Shown here in pieces: positions 24,853 through 33,304 of a stretch of DNA of 59,260 bases (positions are counted from its first letter, which is position 1; each line of letters opens with the position of its first letter). Origin of the DNA: Myxococcota bacterium. GTDB lineage: Bacteria; Myxococcota_A; Bradymonadia; UBA7976; UBA1532. The DNA is taken from contig JAKLJY010000047.1 of the NCBI GenBank assembly GCA_023150895.1, positions 1 through 59,260 on the forward strand, in the 5' to 3' direction. A program made the position numbers and the translations under genes. Under the pieces are notes generated by a model. The model was not told the DNA's origin. It worked only from the letters and a program-made list of their open reading frames with translations, and searched no databases.

Positions 24853-25506
24853 TCAGCCGTTGTTCTGCTCGTTGGCGAGCAGCTTGTCCCGGTTGAGCAG
24901 GATGAGGTTCACGATGCGGACGGAGCCTTCGTTGATCTCGTCGACGCACTTCTGGGTGCGGCTCTGGAGCACGGCGAAGGCGAGCAGCGCCGGAATGGCC
25001 ACGATGAGACCGAACGCGGTGCAGTTCATGGCCTCGGAGATGCCGGCCGCGAGAAGCGTCGACTTGGTCGCCGCGTCCGCCTTGGCGACGGCGCCGAAGG
25101 AGTGGATCAGACCGACGACCGTGCCGAGCAGACCGGCGAGCGTCGCGACGTTGGAGAGCATGGCGAGGTAGCCGGTGCGGCGCTCGAGGTAGGGCACCTC
25201 GAGGAGCGCGGCCTCGTCCATCGTGGACTGGATGACGTCGTCGGTCCGGCGCACCTGAAGCAGACCGGCCTTCACGATGCGGGAGAGCGGGCTGTTTTCG
25301 GTGTTGGCCAGTTTCACCGCCTTGACGAAGTTGCCGCTGAGAATGAGCTTGCGCATCTCACGGGTGAATTCGTCTTTGCGGTTCAGGGCCTTGAAGAAGA
25401 GCACGTATGAGCGCTCGCCCACGATGCCGATGACCACGATACCCACCACGAGGATGGGCCACATGAAGAGTCCGCCTTCGTTGAAATGCTGGATCAGGAC
25501 GTCCAT
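24853..25506 (-). CDS. MotA/TolQ/ExbB proton channel (second copy)
   Basis: 217 residues with three membrane helices: one at residues 16-34 and two in the C-terminal half, including LAGLLGTVVGLIHSF and FGLIVAIPALLAF, the conserved channel helices of ExbB/TolQ/MotA proteins. It closely resembles the copy just upstream, most strongly in the segment ISEAMNCTAFGL shared by both. It is predicted to sit in the inner membrane as a pentamer around an ExbD/TolR dimer. It starts 15 bp after the first copy ends. Confidence 0.92.
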   Translation of the reverse strand: MDVLIQHFNEGGLFMWPILVVGIVVIGIVGERSYVLFFKALNRKDEFTREMRKLILSGNFVKAVKLANTENSPLSRIVKAGLLQVRRTDDVIQSTMDEAALLEVPYLERRTGYLAMLSNVATLAGLLGTVVGLIHSFGAVAKADAATKSTLLAAGISEAMNCTAFGLIVAIPALLAFAVLQSRTQKCVDEINEGSVRIVNLILLNRDKLLANEQNNG

Positions 25507-25521
25507 CAGTCGATTTTCTCC

Positions 25522-26178
25522 TCAGACTTCGCCGGAGTCGGTGGGGCGGGCGAACCCCTCTTTGACATCCACGATGATGTTGTAGACGTGAAGGGATCCC
25601 TCGTCGATCTCGTCGACGAGATGGTGGGTCTTGCTCTGCAGAATGGCGTAGGCGAGCAGGGCCGGGATGGCCACCGTCAGGCCGAACGCGGTGCAGTTCA
25701 TGGCCTCGGAGATGCCCTCGGCCAGCTTGGTGGACTTCTCGGCGGCGCTGGCCTTCGCCACGGCACCGAAGGAGTGGATCAAGCCGACCACGGTGCCGAG
25801 AAGGCCCGCGAGCGTGGCGACGTTGGAGAACATGGCGAGGTAACCGATGCGCTGCTCGAGCTTGGGCACCTCGGCGAGCGCGGCTTCGTCCATGATCATC
25901 TGGACGACCTCTTTGCGTTCGTTGATGTTCTTGATGCCGGCGGCCAGGACCCGCCCGAGCGGCGAGCGGTTGTCGGTCGCGAGCTTGAGGGCGCGGTCGA
26001 CCTGACCGGCGCGCAGCAACTTGTCGAGCGCCTTGAGCAGGGCCGCCTTCGACACGCTCGCCTGGAAGTACAGGACAAAGACACGCTCGATGACCACCGC
26101 CGCCACGAAGACCTGGACGACGGCGATGGGGTACATGAACCACCCGCCCAAGCGAAATGCATCGACAATTGCACTCAT
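25522..26178 (-). CDS. MotA/TolQ/ExbB proton channel (first copy)
   Basis: 218 residues with the same three-helix layout as its neighbour and the same core motif LAGLLGTVVGLIHSFGAVAKA. A GGAG stretch lies eight bases before the ATG. It leads the minus-strand cluster of two channel and two ExbD/TolR genes, which together look like one proton-driven envelope motor. No TonB or TolA gene is in this cluster; a TonB-like gene is 17 kb away at 42,884. Confidence 0.92.
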   Translation of the reverse strand: MSAIVDAFRLGGWFMYPIAVVQVFVAAVVIERVFVLYFQASVSKAALLKALDKLLRAGQVDRALKLATDNRSPLGRVLAAGIKNINERKEVVQMIMDEAALAEVPKLEQRIGYLAMFSNVATLAGLLGTVVGLIHSFGAVAKASAAEKSTKLAEGISEAMNCTAFGLTVAIPALLAYAILQSKTHHLVDEIDEGSLHVYNIIVDVKEGFARPTDSGEV

Positions 26179-26248
26179 TCAGGAATCTCCGCAGACCTCG
26201 GGTTGCACGCGCCGCAGCCACGGCACGCGAATCATGGGGTTTCTAAAC

Positions 26249-26272
26249 GAGCTTGCGGAAACCTGCAAGCTC
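26249..26272. promoter_or_regulatory. Inverted repeat in the divergent region between motor cluster and signalling operon
   Basis: GAGCTTGC at 26249-26256 and GCAAGCTC at 26265-26272 are perfect inverted 8-bp arms around an 8-nt centre. It lies 71 bp from the first ExbB/TolQ start and 104 bp from the GAF histidine kinase start, the right place for a shared operator. No convincing -35/-10 pair was seen for either direction in the 26,179-26,376 gap. Confidence 0.4.
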
Positions 26273-26376
26273 ATCCGCCGAGATCACCAATCAGCCGACA
26301 CGCTCACGATCGACGGTTGGTCGCCGACCGGCGTGATATTGGGCAGCGACGACCGGTGGGCGCATACTCGCGGGCC

Positions 26377-27708
26377 ATGGCCGCACGCAAGTCCCCCCCG
26401 CGCAACGCCCGACCCGGCGACCGGGCCCGCCGCCTCGCCCGGCAGCTCGACGCACTTCGGCGTGTCGCCACGGTGCTCGCGGCGGCCACCCGAGCCGAGG
26501 ACGTGGCCCGGGCGGCTCTCGACACGGCCGTGCAGGTGCTGCGGGCGGAGGCCGGCTCGGTGTTGTTGCACGACGCGAACCGGCGGACCCTGCGGTTCGC
26601 CCACGTCGTCTCGCCGTCGGAAGCCATCACCCGCAGTCTGCTCGGCCGGGAACTCGCCGACGATACCGGGCTCTCCGGCCGCGTGATGCGCACGGGTCGG
26701 GGCCTCATCGTGCACGACGTCGCGCGTGACAAAGGGCACAACCGGATGATCGACGCCGAGACGTCGTTCTCGACGCGGTCGCTGGTGGCGGTTGCCATCT
26801 CGGGACCGGGCGGGCGCCGCTTCGGGGTGCTCGAGGTCCTGAACTCGCGCCGGGGCCCTTTCGACCGGGACGACCTGGCGTTGCTGGGGCTCCTGGCCGC
26901 GCAGGCCGGCGCGGCGCTCGAGACGGCCCGCCTGCACCAGGCCGCGACGCTCGCGTCCGTCGCCCACCGGATAGGCGACGTCAGCCACGACGTCAAGAAC
27001 CTCCTGACCCCGGTCGAGACGGGCATCAGGACGCTCGAGGTGCTCGTCCGCGACGCCGTCGATGCCGCTGCACACAGCGCTCTTGCGCCCGAGTCGCCCC
27101 TCGCCCGCAGCGTCGCCGAGCTGCGCGAGATGGGGCCCGAGCTCGTCTCCCTCGCGCTGACCGGCGTGCACGACGTTCAGGAGCGTGTCCGCGAGATCGC
27201 CGACGCGGTGAAGGGCGCCGTGGCCGCGCCCACTTTCGAACCGACGGATCTGCGCTCGCTGATCCTCACCGTGGCGCGGGTGCTGTACGTCGTCGCCGAG
27301 CCGGCGGGGGTGGCCATCGACATTGCGGGCGTCGAGGCGCTCCCGCCCCTGCTGCTCGACCGGCGTCGCATCTATAACTGCATCTACAACCTCGTCCACA
27401 ACGCCATCCCGGAGACGCCGCCGGGCGGCACGATTCGCATCCGCGCCGGACGCCGCCCGGAGGACGCCCCGGAAGCCCCGGGCGCGCTGGAGATCGTCGT
27501 CGAGGACGACGGCCGTGGCATGACCGAGGCCGTCCGCGCGCGCCTCTTCGGGGACGATGCCATCAGCACGAAACCGGGGGGGACCGGGCTCGGAACCCGC
27601 ATCGTCCGTAGCGCCGTCGAGGCGCACGGCGGTAGCATCGCCGTCGCGAGCGCACCCGGTGAGGGCGCCCGGTTCACGATCACGCTGCCGTGGAAGCGCC
27701 CCCCATGA
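26377..27708 (+). CDS. GAF-domain histidine kinase, first gene of a five-gene signalling operon
   Basis: 443 residues from ATG 26377. An Arg-rich start is followed by a GAF domain (about 25-180) and a dimerisation helix with His204 in GDVSHDVKNLL, then a HATPase domain with N-box NCIYNLVHNA near 330, the Asp-Asp-Gly-Arg-Gly motif and GGTGLGTRIV. There is no membrane segment, so it senses a cytoplasmic signal or partner. Its stop overlaps the next ATG. The next four genes are all signalling proteins, making this the likely phosphate donor of the cluster. Confidence 0.88.
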   Translation: MAARKSPPRNARPGDRARRLARQLDALRRVATVLAAATRAEDVARAALDTAVQVLRAEAGSVLLHDANRRTLRFAHVVSPSEAITRSLLGRELADDTGLSGRVMRTGRGLIVHDVARDKGHNRMIDAETSFSTRSLVAVAISGPGGRRFGVLEVLNSRRGPFDRDDLALLGLLAAQAGAALETARLHQAATLASVAHRIGDVSHDVKNLLTPVETGIRTLEVLVRDAVDAAAHSALAPESPLARSVAELREMGPELVSLALTGVHDVQERVREIADAVKGAVAAPTFEPTDLRSLILTVARVLYVVAEPAGVAIDIAGVEALPPLLLDRRRIYNCIYNLVHNAIPETPPGGTIRIRAGRRPEDAPEAPGALEIVVEDDGRGMTEAVRARLFGDDAISTKPGGTGLGTRIVRSAVEAHGGSIAVASAPGEGARFTITLPWKRPP

Positions 27709-28148
27709 CCGTTCCCGATCCCGCCGACACTGCGCCTCCCGCCCCGCCTCCGGCGCCGGCGGGCGGAGCGGTCGAGGAGGCCGTTCTCGAGATGCTCGAC
27801 GACCTGGCCCACGACCTCGGGCGGCACATCCGCCTGCCCCTCGCGCTGTTGCCCATCGATGCCCCGCCGGCCGAAGTCGCCGCGGCCGCTTCGCGCGCCG
27901 TGCAGCGCACCCGGACCGGCCCGCGCGGCGTTTTCGGCGCCGACGAGCTCCTCGCCGACTTTCTGGAGGCCGTGCCCGACGAACGCCGCGGCGACTGCGC
28001 TGCGCTGGAAGCGTCCGTCGCGCGGGCCATCGAGCTGGCCACGACGTCCCCGCTGCCCGAGCGGGACCGCCTGCGCGTGGCCTTCGAGTCGGTCGCGACG
28101 CAGATCGCCGCCCTCGCCTCGCGCTGGCGAGCCCCGGCGGGGCGATGA
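27705..28148 (+). CDS. Small helical protein, candidate phosphotransfer (HPt-like) protein
   Basis: 147 residues from the ATG overlapping the kinase stop (ATGA); GTG/ATG codons slightly upstream are possible. After a Pro/Ala-rich lead of 22 residues the rest looks all-helical, with about four amphipathic helices. The first contains DDLAHDLGRHIRLP with His36 and His41, similar in spirit to HPt or dimerisation helices that carry a phospho-His. No family is recognised; the phosphotransfer role is inferred from helix content, the exposed His and its place between a histidine kinase and a response regulator. Its stop overlaps the next start. Confidence 0.7.
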   Translation: MTVPDPADTAPPAPPPAPAGGAVEEAVLEMLDDLAHDLGRHIRLPLALLPIDAPPAEVAAAASRAVQRTRTGPRGVFGADELLADFLEAVPDERRGDCAALEASVARAIELATTSPLPERDRLRVAFESVATQIAALASRWRAPAGR

Positions 28149-29935
28149 GCGCCGTCCGCCGGGAGGCCGAGGGCGGCGTGCACGTGCGCCCGGCCGCCGT
28201 CAACGTCCTGCTCGTCGACGACGGCGAGACCTATGAGGCGGCCCTGCGCGAACACCTGCCCGAGCTGACGCTGGTCGGCCCCCGCCAGCCGGATGGGCCC
28301 GCCGCGCTCGAGTTTCTTTCGCGCGAGGCCCACCTCGCGCGGACGGACCTGGTCCTGCTCGACGTGCACTTCGACGTCCCCGAGGACCGCCTGCTGCCCC
28401 TCGGCGCGGGCGCCACGCCCCGGCAGACCCGCCGCGCGCAGGGGGTGGCCATCCTGCGGGAGCTGCGAGCCCGCTGGCCGCACCTGCCGGTCGTTCTCCT
28501 GACGTCGGCCGAAGAGCTGCCCTTCGACGCGCTGCGTGCCGAGCTCGCGGCCGCCCCGCTGACGTTCATGCTCGGAGGCGACGACCTCGACGCGCTTCGC
28601 ATCCGGGTCCACGAGGCCCTCGCTGCGCGGCGCCTCGCACGGGAAGAGGCCGGTGTCTTCTGGGGCCGCGATCCCGGCATGGTGGCCGCCCGCCGGCGTC
28701 TCGCCGTCCTGGCGCGCGGGCGGATGCCGGTCATCCTCGAGGGCGAGACGGGCACGGGCAAGTCCTGGATCGCGGAGCGCTTCATCCATGCGGAGAGCGG
28801 ACGTCCCGGGCCCTTCATCGCGGCCGATCTGTCGACGCTGCCCCCGGATCTCGTCCCCGCCTACCTCTTCGGCGCACAGCGGGGGGCCTATACGGGCGCC
28901 GTGGCGGACCGCAAGGGGGTTTTCGAGCTCGCCGGAGGCGGTACCCTCTTCCTCGACGAGATCCAGAACACGACCGCCGAGACGCAACGCCAGCTCCTGC
29001 TCGTCCTCCAGGACCGGCGGGTCCGGCCGCTCGGCGCGAGCCGGGACGTGCCCGTCGACGTCAAGGTCATCGCCGCGAGCAACCAGTCGCTGGCCGGGGC
29101 CGTGGCGGCCGGGCGATTCCGCGCCGATTTGTACATGCGCCTCGGTCCGGCGACTCGGGTCGTGCTGCCGCCCCTCCGGCAGCGCAGAGGCGATCTCGCC
29201 GAGCTGGTGCGGTCCTTCGTCGAGCGAGCGACCGAGGACCCCGACGTGGCCGCCCTCCGGGATCAGGTCGGCACCGCCCTCGGCCTCGGAACGGGCGCTC
29301 CCCTGCGGCTCGTCGCCGGGCGGGGTCCCCGCGAACAGGCGGGCACGACGCTGGGAGTGGTGCTGCCTCCGCCGGCCTGGCAGGCGCTCCAGGCGCACCC
29401 GTGGCCGGGGAACGTGCGCGAGCTCGCCACCGTTCTGCACAACGTCGTCGTCTTCACCCTCGTCGCCGCCGCCGACGCGCTCGCCGCGGGGGTCACGCTG
29501 CGTGCGCCGCGGCTGCAGGTCGACGCCCGCCTCGTCGACGAACTCCTCCGCGGGAGCTTGCCACCGCCCCCCCTGGCGAGCGCCGACCCCCCGGTTGGTC
29601 CGGCCACGCCCGCGCCCCCCACCGCAGCGCCGCCACCAGCGGTCGGCGCCCCGGAGGCCGGATGTCCGCCTCGAGTCGATACCGCGCCGGGCTCGACGTC
29701 GGGCGACGCCGGGCCCGAGCCGGGGACCCTGCGCGTTCGGCTCGTCCCGGCCGACACGTTGAATGCCGTCGCCCAGGCGGTCGAACGGCAGTACTTCACG
29801 CACCTGTTCCGCGAGACGGGTGGAGACTTCGGCCGCATGGCCGAGGTCTTGCTCGGGGATGTCACCAAGGCCCGGGCCATCCGTCTGCGCTTCAATCAGC
29901 TCGGGTTGAGCGCCCGGGCGCTGCGGGGCGGCTGA
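28145..29935 (+). CDS. Sigma-54 activator with an atypical, loop-extended receiver domain
   Basis: 596 residues from ATG 28145. The receiver (19-165) has the acidic pair Asp25/Asp26, acceptor Asp73 in LLDVHFDVP and Thr120/Ser121, but about 27 residues separate Asp73 from the next helix and the beta5 Lys is missing. The AAA+ domain has Walker A GETGTGKS (200-207), Walker B near 264-273 and a GAYTGA loop (247-252) in place of the usual GAFTGA. A Pro/Ala-rich linker leads to a weak Fis-like C-terminal helix pair. It should activate sigma-54 promoters, probably after phosphorylation by a kinase of this operon. Confidence 0.88.
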   Translation: MSAVRREAEGGVHVRPAAVNVLLVDDGETYEAALREHLPELTLVGPRQPDGPAALEFLSREAHLARTDLVLLDVHFDVPEDRLLPLGAGATPRQTRRAQGVAILRELRARWPHLPVVLLTSAEELPFDALRAELAAAPLTFMLGGDDLDALRIRVHEALAARRLAREEAGVFWGRDPGMVAARRRLAVLARGRMPVILEGETGTGKSWIAERFIHAESGRPGPFIAADLSTLPPDLVPAYLFGAQRGAYTGAVADRKGVFELAGGGTLFLDEIQNTTAETQRQLLLVLQDRRVRPLGASRDVPVDVKVIAASNQSLAGAVAAGRFRADLYMRLGPATRVVLPPLRQRRGDLAELVRSFVERATEDPDVAALRDQVGTALGLGTGAPLRLVAGRGPREQAGTTLGVVLPPPAWQALQAHPWPGNVRELATVLHNVVVFTLVAAADALAAGVTLRAPRLQVDARLVDELLRGSLPPPPLASADPPVGPATPAPPTAAPPPAVGAPEAGCPPRVDTAPGSTSGDAGPEPGTLRVRLVPADTLNAVAQAVERQYFTHLFRETGGDFGRMAEVLLGDVTKARAIRLRFNQLGLSARALRGG

Positions 29936-32851
29936 GTGCGCCGTCGAGCCTTCGCGGTGCTGGCCCTGCTGGCGGCGCTGGCCGCGCGGGCGACCCCGCC
30001 AGCATCGGCCGCGGACGACGTCGACGCCGGGACGGCCACGACGGCGGGCGACGCCGGGCCCGGAACCGAGCGCATGGCCGGTCTGGTCGACGAGGCGTTC
30101 GCGCATCTCGCGCGTGCCCGCAACCTGGAGGGCATCGGCGCGCTGCAGCAGGGCGACCTGCCCCGGGCGCTGGCGCGCTTCAAAGAGGCGCACGACCTGG
30201 CGCCGACGGATCCCGAGGTCACCAACAACCTCGCATTCGCGCACGAGCGCCTCGGGAACACGGAGGACGCCGAACGGTGGTACCGCGCGACGCTGGAGCA
30301 GGAGCCCGGCCGCGTCGTCGCTCACCTGAACCTCGCCGATCTCCTCGCGGCGCCGGCGGCGACCCCCCACCGCCTGCAGGAGGCGGCCGCCCTGCTTCAG
30401 CGGGCGCGCGAGCTTCGGGGCAACGACGCCCGGGTCGTCCTCAAACAAGCGCGCGTCGCCGCCCGGCTCGGTCAGTTCGAGATCGCTGACCGTTTCTATG
30501 CCGCGGCCGTGGCCGCCGAGGCGTCCCCGGTGTCCTCCGAACGTGCGCTCGAAATCGGGGACTTCTACCGGGACTTCGCGCGCTTCGACGAAGCGTTGTC
30601 CTGGTATCGACGGCACCCCGAGGCCGCGGAGGAGCGGATCCGGACCCTCGAGGTCGAGCGGGAGGCGCGCCGTTGGGGCATGCAACGCGTCCTCCCCGAC
30701 GTCCCGGAGCAGGCCCGCACCCTGGCCGCTCAGGGCCGGCGTGCCCTGGCGACCGGCCGGGCGCCGGAGGCGGCTGCCCTCCTGGCGGAGGCGCTGCGCG
30801 TCGCCCCCCGCTTCACCAGCGCCCGCATCGAGCTCGCCGCGGCCCACGAAGCCCAGGGCCGCCTCGACGAGGCCGAGCGTCAGCTCCTGCTCGGCCTCGC
30901 GCTCGACCACGGCGACGCGGAGCTTCACCTCCGCCTCGCGCGCCTGTACCGGCCGAGCGCCGCACACCCGGGCCTCCCCTCCCGGGCGGGTGAGTCGCTG
31001 ATCCTCTTGTCCCAGGCGGCTCAGCTCGAACCGGACCGCTGGGCGCTCGATTGGGAGCTGGCGCTGTCGGCGCAGGCCACCGGCGACCTCGCCCGCGCCC
31101 TGCGGCACGTCCGCCGCTTCCTCGAGCGGTCCCCGGGCGATGCCGAGGACCGGACGGCCGCGGTGATCCTGCTGCACACGCTCGAGCGTGCGCTCGGTCA
31201 GGGCGTCGAGAAAGAGCCGCCCGCGGCCACCACGACCGTCGGGGCCCCCCCACTGCCCACCGGTGCCGGCCTTGCCTCGGTGATCAATCGTGCCCGCGGA
31301 TACCTGTCCCGGGGGGAGGCCGACGCCGCGCTCGCCGAGCTCGGTCGGGTCCCGGACGCCGATCGACAGCACGCCGTTCAAGCCCTCCGTGCCCGCATTC
31401 TGCACGCGCTCGGCCGCCTGGACGAAGCGGCGGCGGCGCTGATGCTGGCCATCGACGCCGCCGATCCTGCCGCGGCCGCGGGACTCGAGACCGAGCTGGC
31501 CCGCCTGCGCTTCGAGCAGGGCAGCCCGCAGGAAGCCCGCGCCCACCTCACGGCCGGAGAGGCCGCCGGTTTGCCGGAGGCGCTGCTCCTGCTCGCGCGC
31601 CTCGACGTCGACGACGCCGAACGCGCCGGGCCGTGGTCGTTCGCGTCCGTCGAGAGACTCCGGCGCGCGCGCGCCCGCCTCGTCACGCTCGACGCATCCG
31701 GGGCGCTCGACGCCCGGGCCCGGGCGACGGCGGACACCCTGACCGCACGCATCGAAGCGGCGTTCGACGAGCTCTTGCTCGGTGCGGCCGTCGGTCTGGT
31801 CGCGCTCCTCGGTCTGGTGGTCTTCGGGGCCGTCCGGCGATTCGGGGGCTCCGATCTCGCCCGGTTCCTGAGCCGCCACCCCGAGGCCGGCCCCGAGGTC
31901 CAGCGGGTGCTGTCGGCCATCCGGCACGAGGTCCTGAAACACAATACGCTGATGCTGTCCGGGCTCATCGATGCCCTCGCCGCGGGCCGCCCGGCCGGAG
32001 ACAAGGCGGACTTCTGCCGGCGAAGCCTCCTCGGCGAGCCGGGGGCCCCGGGCGCCTTCGACCGGCTGCGCGCGGCCGCACAGCAACTCGAGCGGACGGC
32101 TCGGGCCCACGGGGTCCGCCTCAACCTGCGACACCGCGACGCGGCCCTCTCCGCCCTGTTGCGCGGTTTTGCGCATCTCCAGGCGTCGCAGCGGGATCTG
32201 GCGCGGGTCGAGCGCCTCTCGCCGCGTGCCGTCCGCCGCCTCGCCGAGCGCCTCACGCAGGCCGCTCACCTGCTCAACGTCGAGGGCTACGAGGCCGTCC
32301 GGGGCCTCCTCGACGGACTGCGGGTCCTGCGGGTCGACGGCACCCTGCTCGCGGCGCTGTTCGAACGCGCCCGCCGCGAGCCGGCCCTCGCAGAGGTTGC
32401 GCTGGCCCCCCCGGACATCCGGATCGGCGAGACCCCCGAACTCGGCGTCGCGATTCCCCGCGCGGCACTGGAGGACATCATGGTCAACCTCATCCGCAAC
32501 GCGATTCAGTCGACGCTGCGGCACGGCCCGCCGGGTCCCGTGCGCATCGGTCTCTTCCTCGACGAGGAGCTCGACGAGATCACCGGCCTGAGCCGCGCGC
32601 TGTTCTCCGTCCTCGACTGCTCGCCACAGGTCCTCACCCGTGAAATGCTCCGCGGACGCTACATCGAGGCGGGCCTCGGGCTGACGGCCGACCTCGTGAC
32701 CCGCTACGAAGGCACGCTGGACCTCGGCCCCGCGCCACCGCCCTATACCAAGGCCGTGCTCATGAAGCTGCCGGTGACCGCCGCCGAGGCCGGACCGCGG
32801 ACGGACGAGCAACCCCTGACCCGACCCCTCGCCTTCGGGAGTGCGCCCTGA
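29936..32851 (+). CDS. Membrane TPR sensor with C-terminal histidine-kinase-like domain
   Basis: 971 residues from GTG 29936, directly abutting the previous stop. A signal peptide (about 1-25) is followed by some 550 residues of TPR-like helical repeats, a membrane helix near 612-636, and a cytoplasmic part. That part has a helix with RHEVLKHNT (His664), a plausible phospho-His helix, and an HATPase-type end: NLIRNAIQS near 850 and AGLGLTADLV. TPRs outside and kinase inside suggest detection of an envelope protein or peptide. No standard family covers the central region. The next ATG overlaps the stop by one base. Confidence 0.8.
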   Translation: MRRRAFAVLALLAALAARATPPASAADDVDAGTATTAGDAGPGTERMAGLVDEAFAHLARARNLEGIGALQQGDLPRALARFKEAHDLAPTDPEVTNNLAFAHERLGNTEDAERWYRATLEQEPGRVVAHLNLADLLAAPAATPHRLQEAAALLQRARELRGNDARVVLKQARVAARLGQFEIADRFYAAAVAAEASPVSSERALEIGDFYRDFARFDEALSWYRRHPEAAEERIRTLEVEREARRWGMQRVLPDVPEQARTLAAQGRRALATGRAPEAAALLAEALRVAPRFTSARIELAAAHEAQGRLDEAERQLLLGLALDHGDAELHLRLARLYRPSAAHPGLPSRAGESLILLSQAAQLEPDRWALDWELALSAQATGDLARALRHVRRFLERSPGDAEDRTAAVILLHTLERALGQGVEKEPPAATTTVGAPPLPTGAGLASVINRARGYLSRGEADAALAELGRVPDADRQHAVQALRARILHALGRLDEAAAALMLAIDAADPAAAAGLETELARLRFEQGSPQEARAHLTAGEAAGLPEALLLLARLDVDDAERAGPWSFASVERLRRARARLVTLDASGALDARARATADTLTARIEAAFDELLLGAAVGLVALLGLVVFGAVRRFGGSDLARFLSRHPEAGPEVQRVLSAIRHEVLKHNTLMLSGLIDALAAGRPAGDKADFCRRSLLGEPGAPGAFDRLRAAAQQLERTARAHGVRLNLRHRDAALSALLRGFAHLQASQRDLARVERLSPRAVRRLAERLTQAAHLLNVEGYEAVRGLLDGLRVLRVDGTLLAALFERARREPALAEVALAPPDIRIGETPELGVAIPRAALEDIMVNLIRNAIQSTLRHGPPGPVRIGLFLDEELDEITGLSRALFSVLDCSPQVLTREMLRGRYIEAGLGLTADLVTRYEGTLDLGPAPPPYTKAVLMKLPVTAAEAGPRTDEQPLTRPLAFGSAP

Positions 32852-33297
32852 TGCAGGTCCTCATCATCGAAGACGGCGACGAGTACCGAGAGAACCTCAC
32901 CCGCTTCGTGCCCGGTCCGACCTATCTGCAGGCCCACTCGGGCGCCCTGGCCCTCGCGCTCCTGGCGACGACGCCGGTCGATCTGATCTACCTCGACATG
33001 CGTTTCGATCGCATTCCGCAGGGCGATCTGCTCGGAGACCACGCGCTGGCAACACGTGACCACAACGGGGATCCCGATCGCGGGTGGCGGTTTCTGGCGA
33101 TGAATCAGGGCCTCTTCATCCTGGCGGCCTTGCGCCAGGCCGGACACGGTCGCGTCCCCACCATTCTCGCCTACGACTTCTCGCGCGAGCCCCAGCGGCT
33201 CGCCCACCTGCAGCGCGTGCACCCCGGGCTGCGCTGGGTGCCCGACGCGGTGACGCCGGCGGAGATCCGGGCCCTGATGGGGTTGGGGTCGACCTGA
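32851..33297 (+). CDS. Stand-alone receiver-like protein with long loop after the acceptor Asp
   Basis: 148 residues. It has the receiver order: acidic pair Glu7/Asp8, acceptor Asp49 in IYLDMRFDRIP, then a hydrophobic beta4 (PTILAYDFS). As in the sigma-54 activator upstream, the Asp is followed by Phe-Asp and Pro, then a long insertion (about 38 residues before the helix QGLFILAALRQ), and no beta5 Lys is found. The two proteins share the LD-x-(H/R)-FD...P...LL...QG-x-x-IL pattern, which indicates a common atypical subfamily. It ends 7 bp before the stop of a convergent kinase gene. Confidence 0.75.
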   Translation: MQVLIIEDGDEYRENLTRFVPGPTYLQAHSGALALALLATTPVDLIYLDMRFDRIPQGDLLGDHALATRDHNGDPDRGWRFLAMNQGLFILAALRQAGHGRVPTILAYDFSREPQRLAHLQRVHPGLRWVPDAVTPAEIRALMGLGST

Positions 33298-33304
33298 CCC
33301 GGTT

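Noticed and set aside
27680-32812. A 1,710-residue open frame on the minus strand
   Set aside because: It lies opposite four well-supported signalling genes with clear motifs. High GC codon bias removes stops from the complementary frame, and its predicted protein is Arg/Gly/Glu-rich without any domain.
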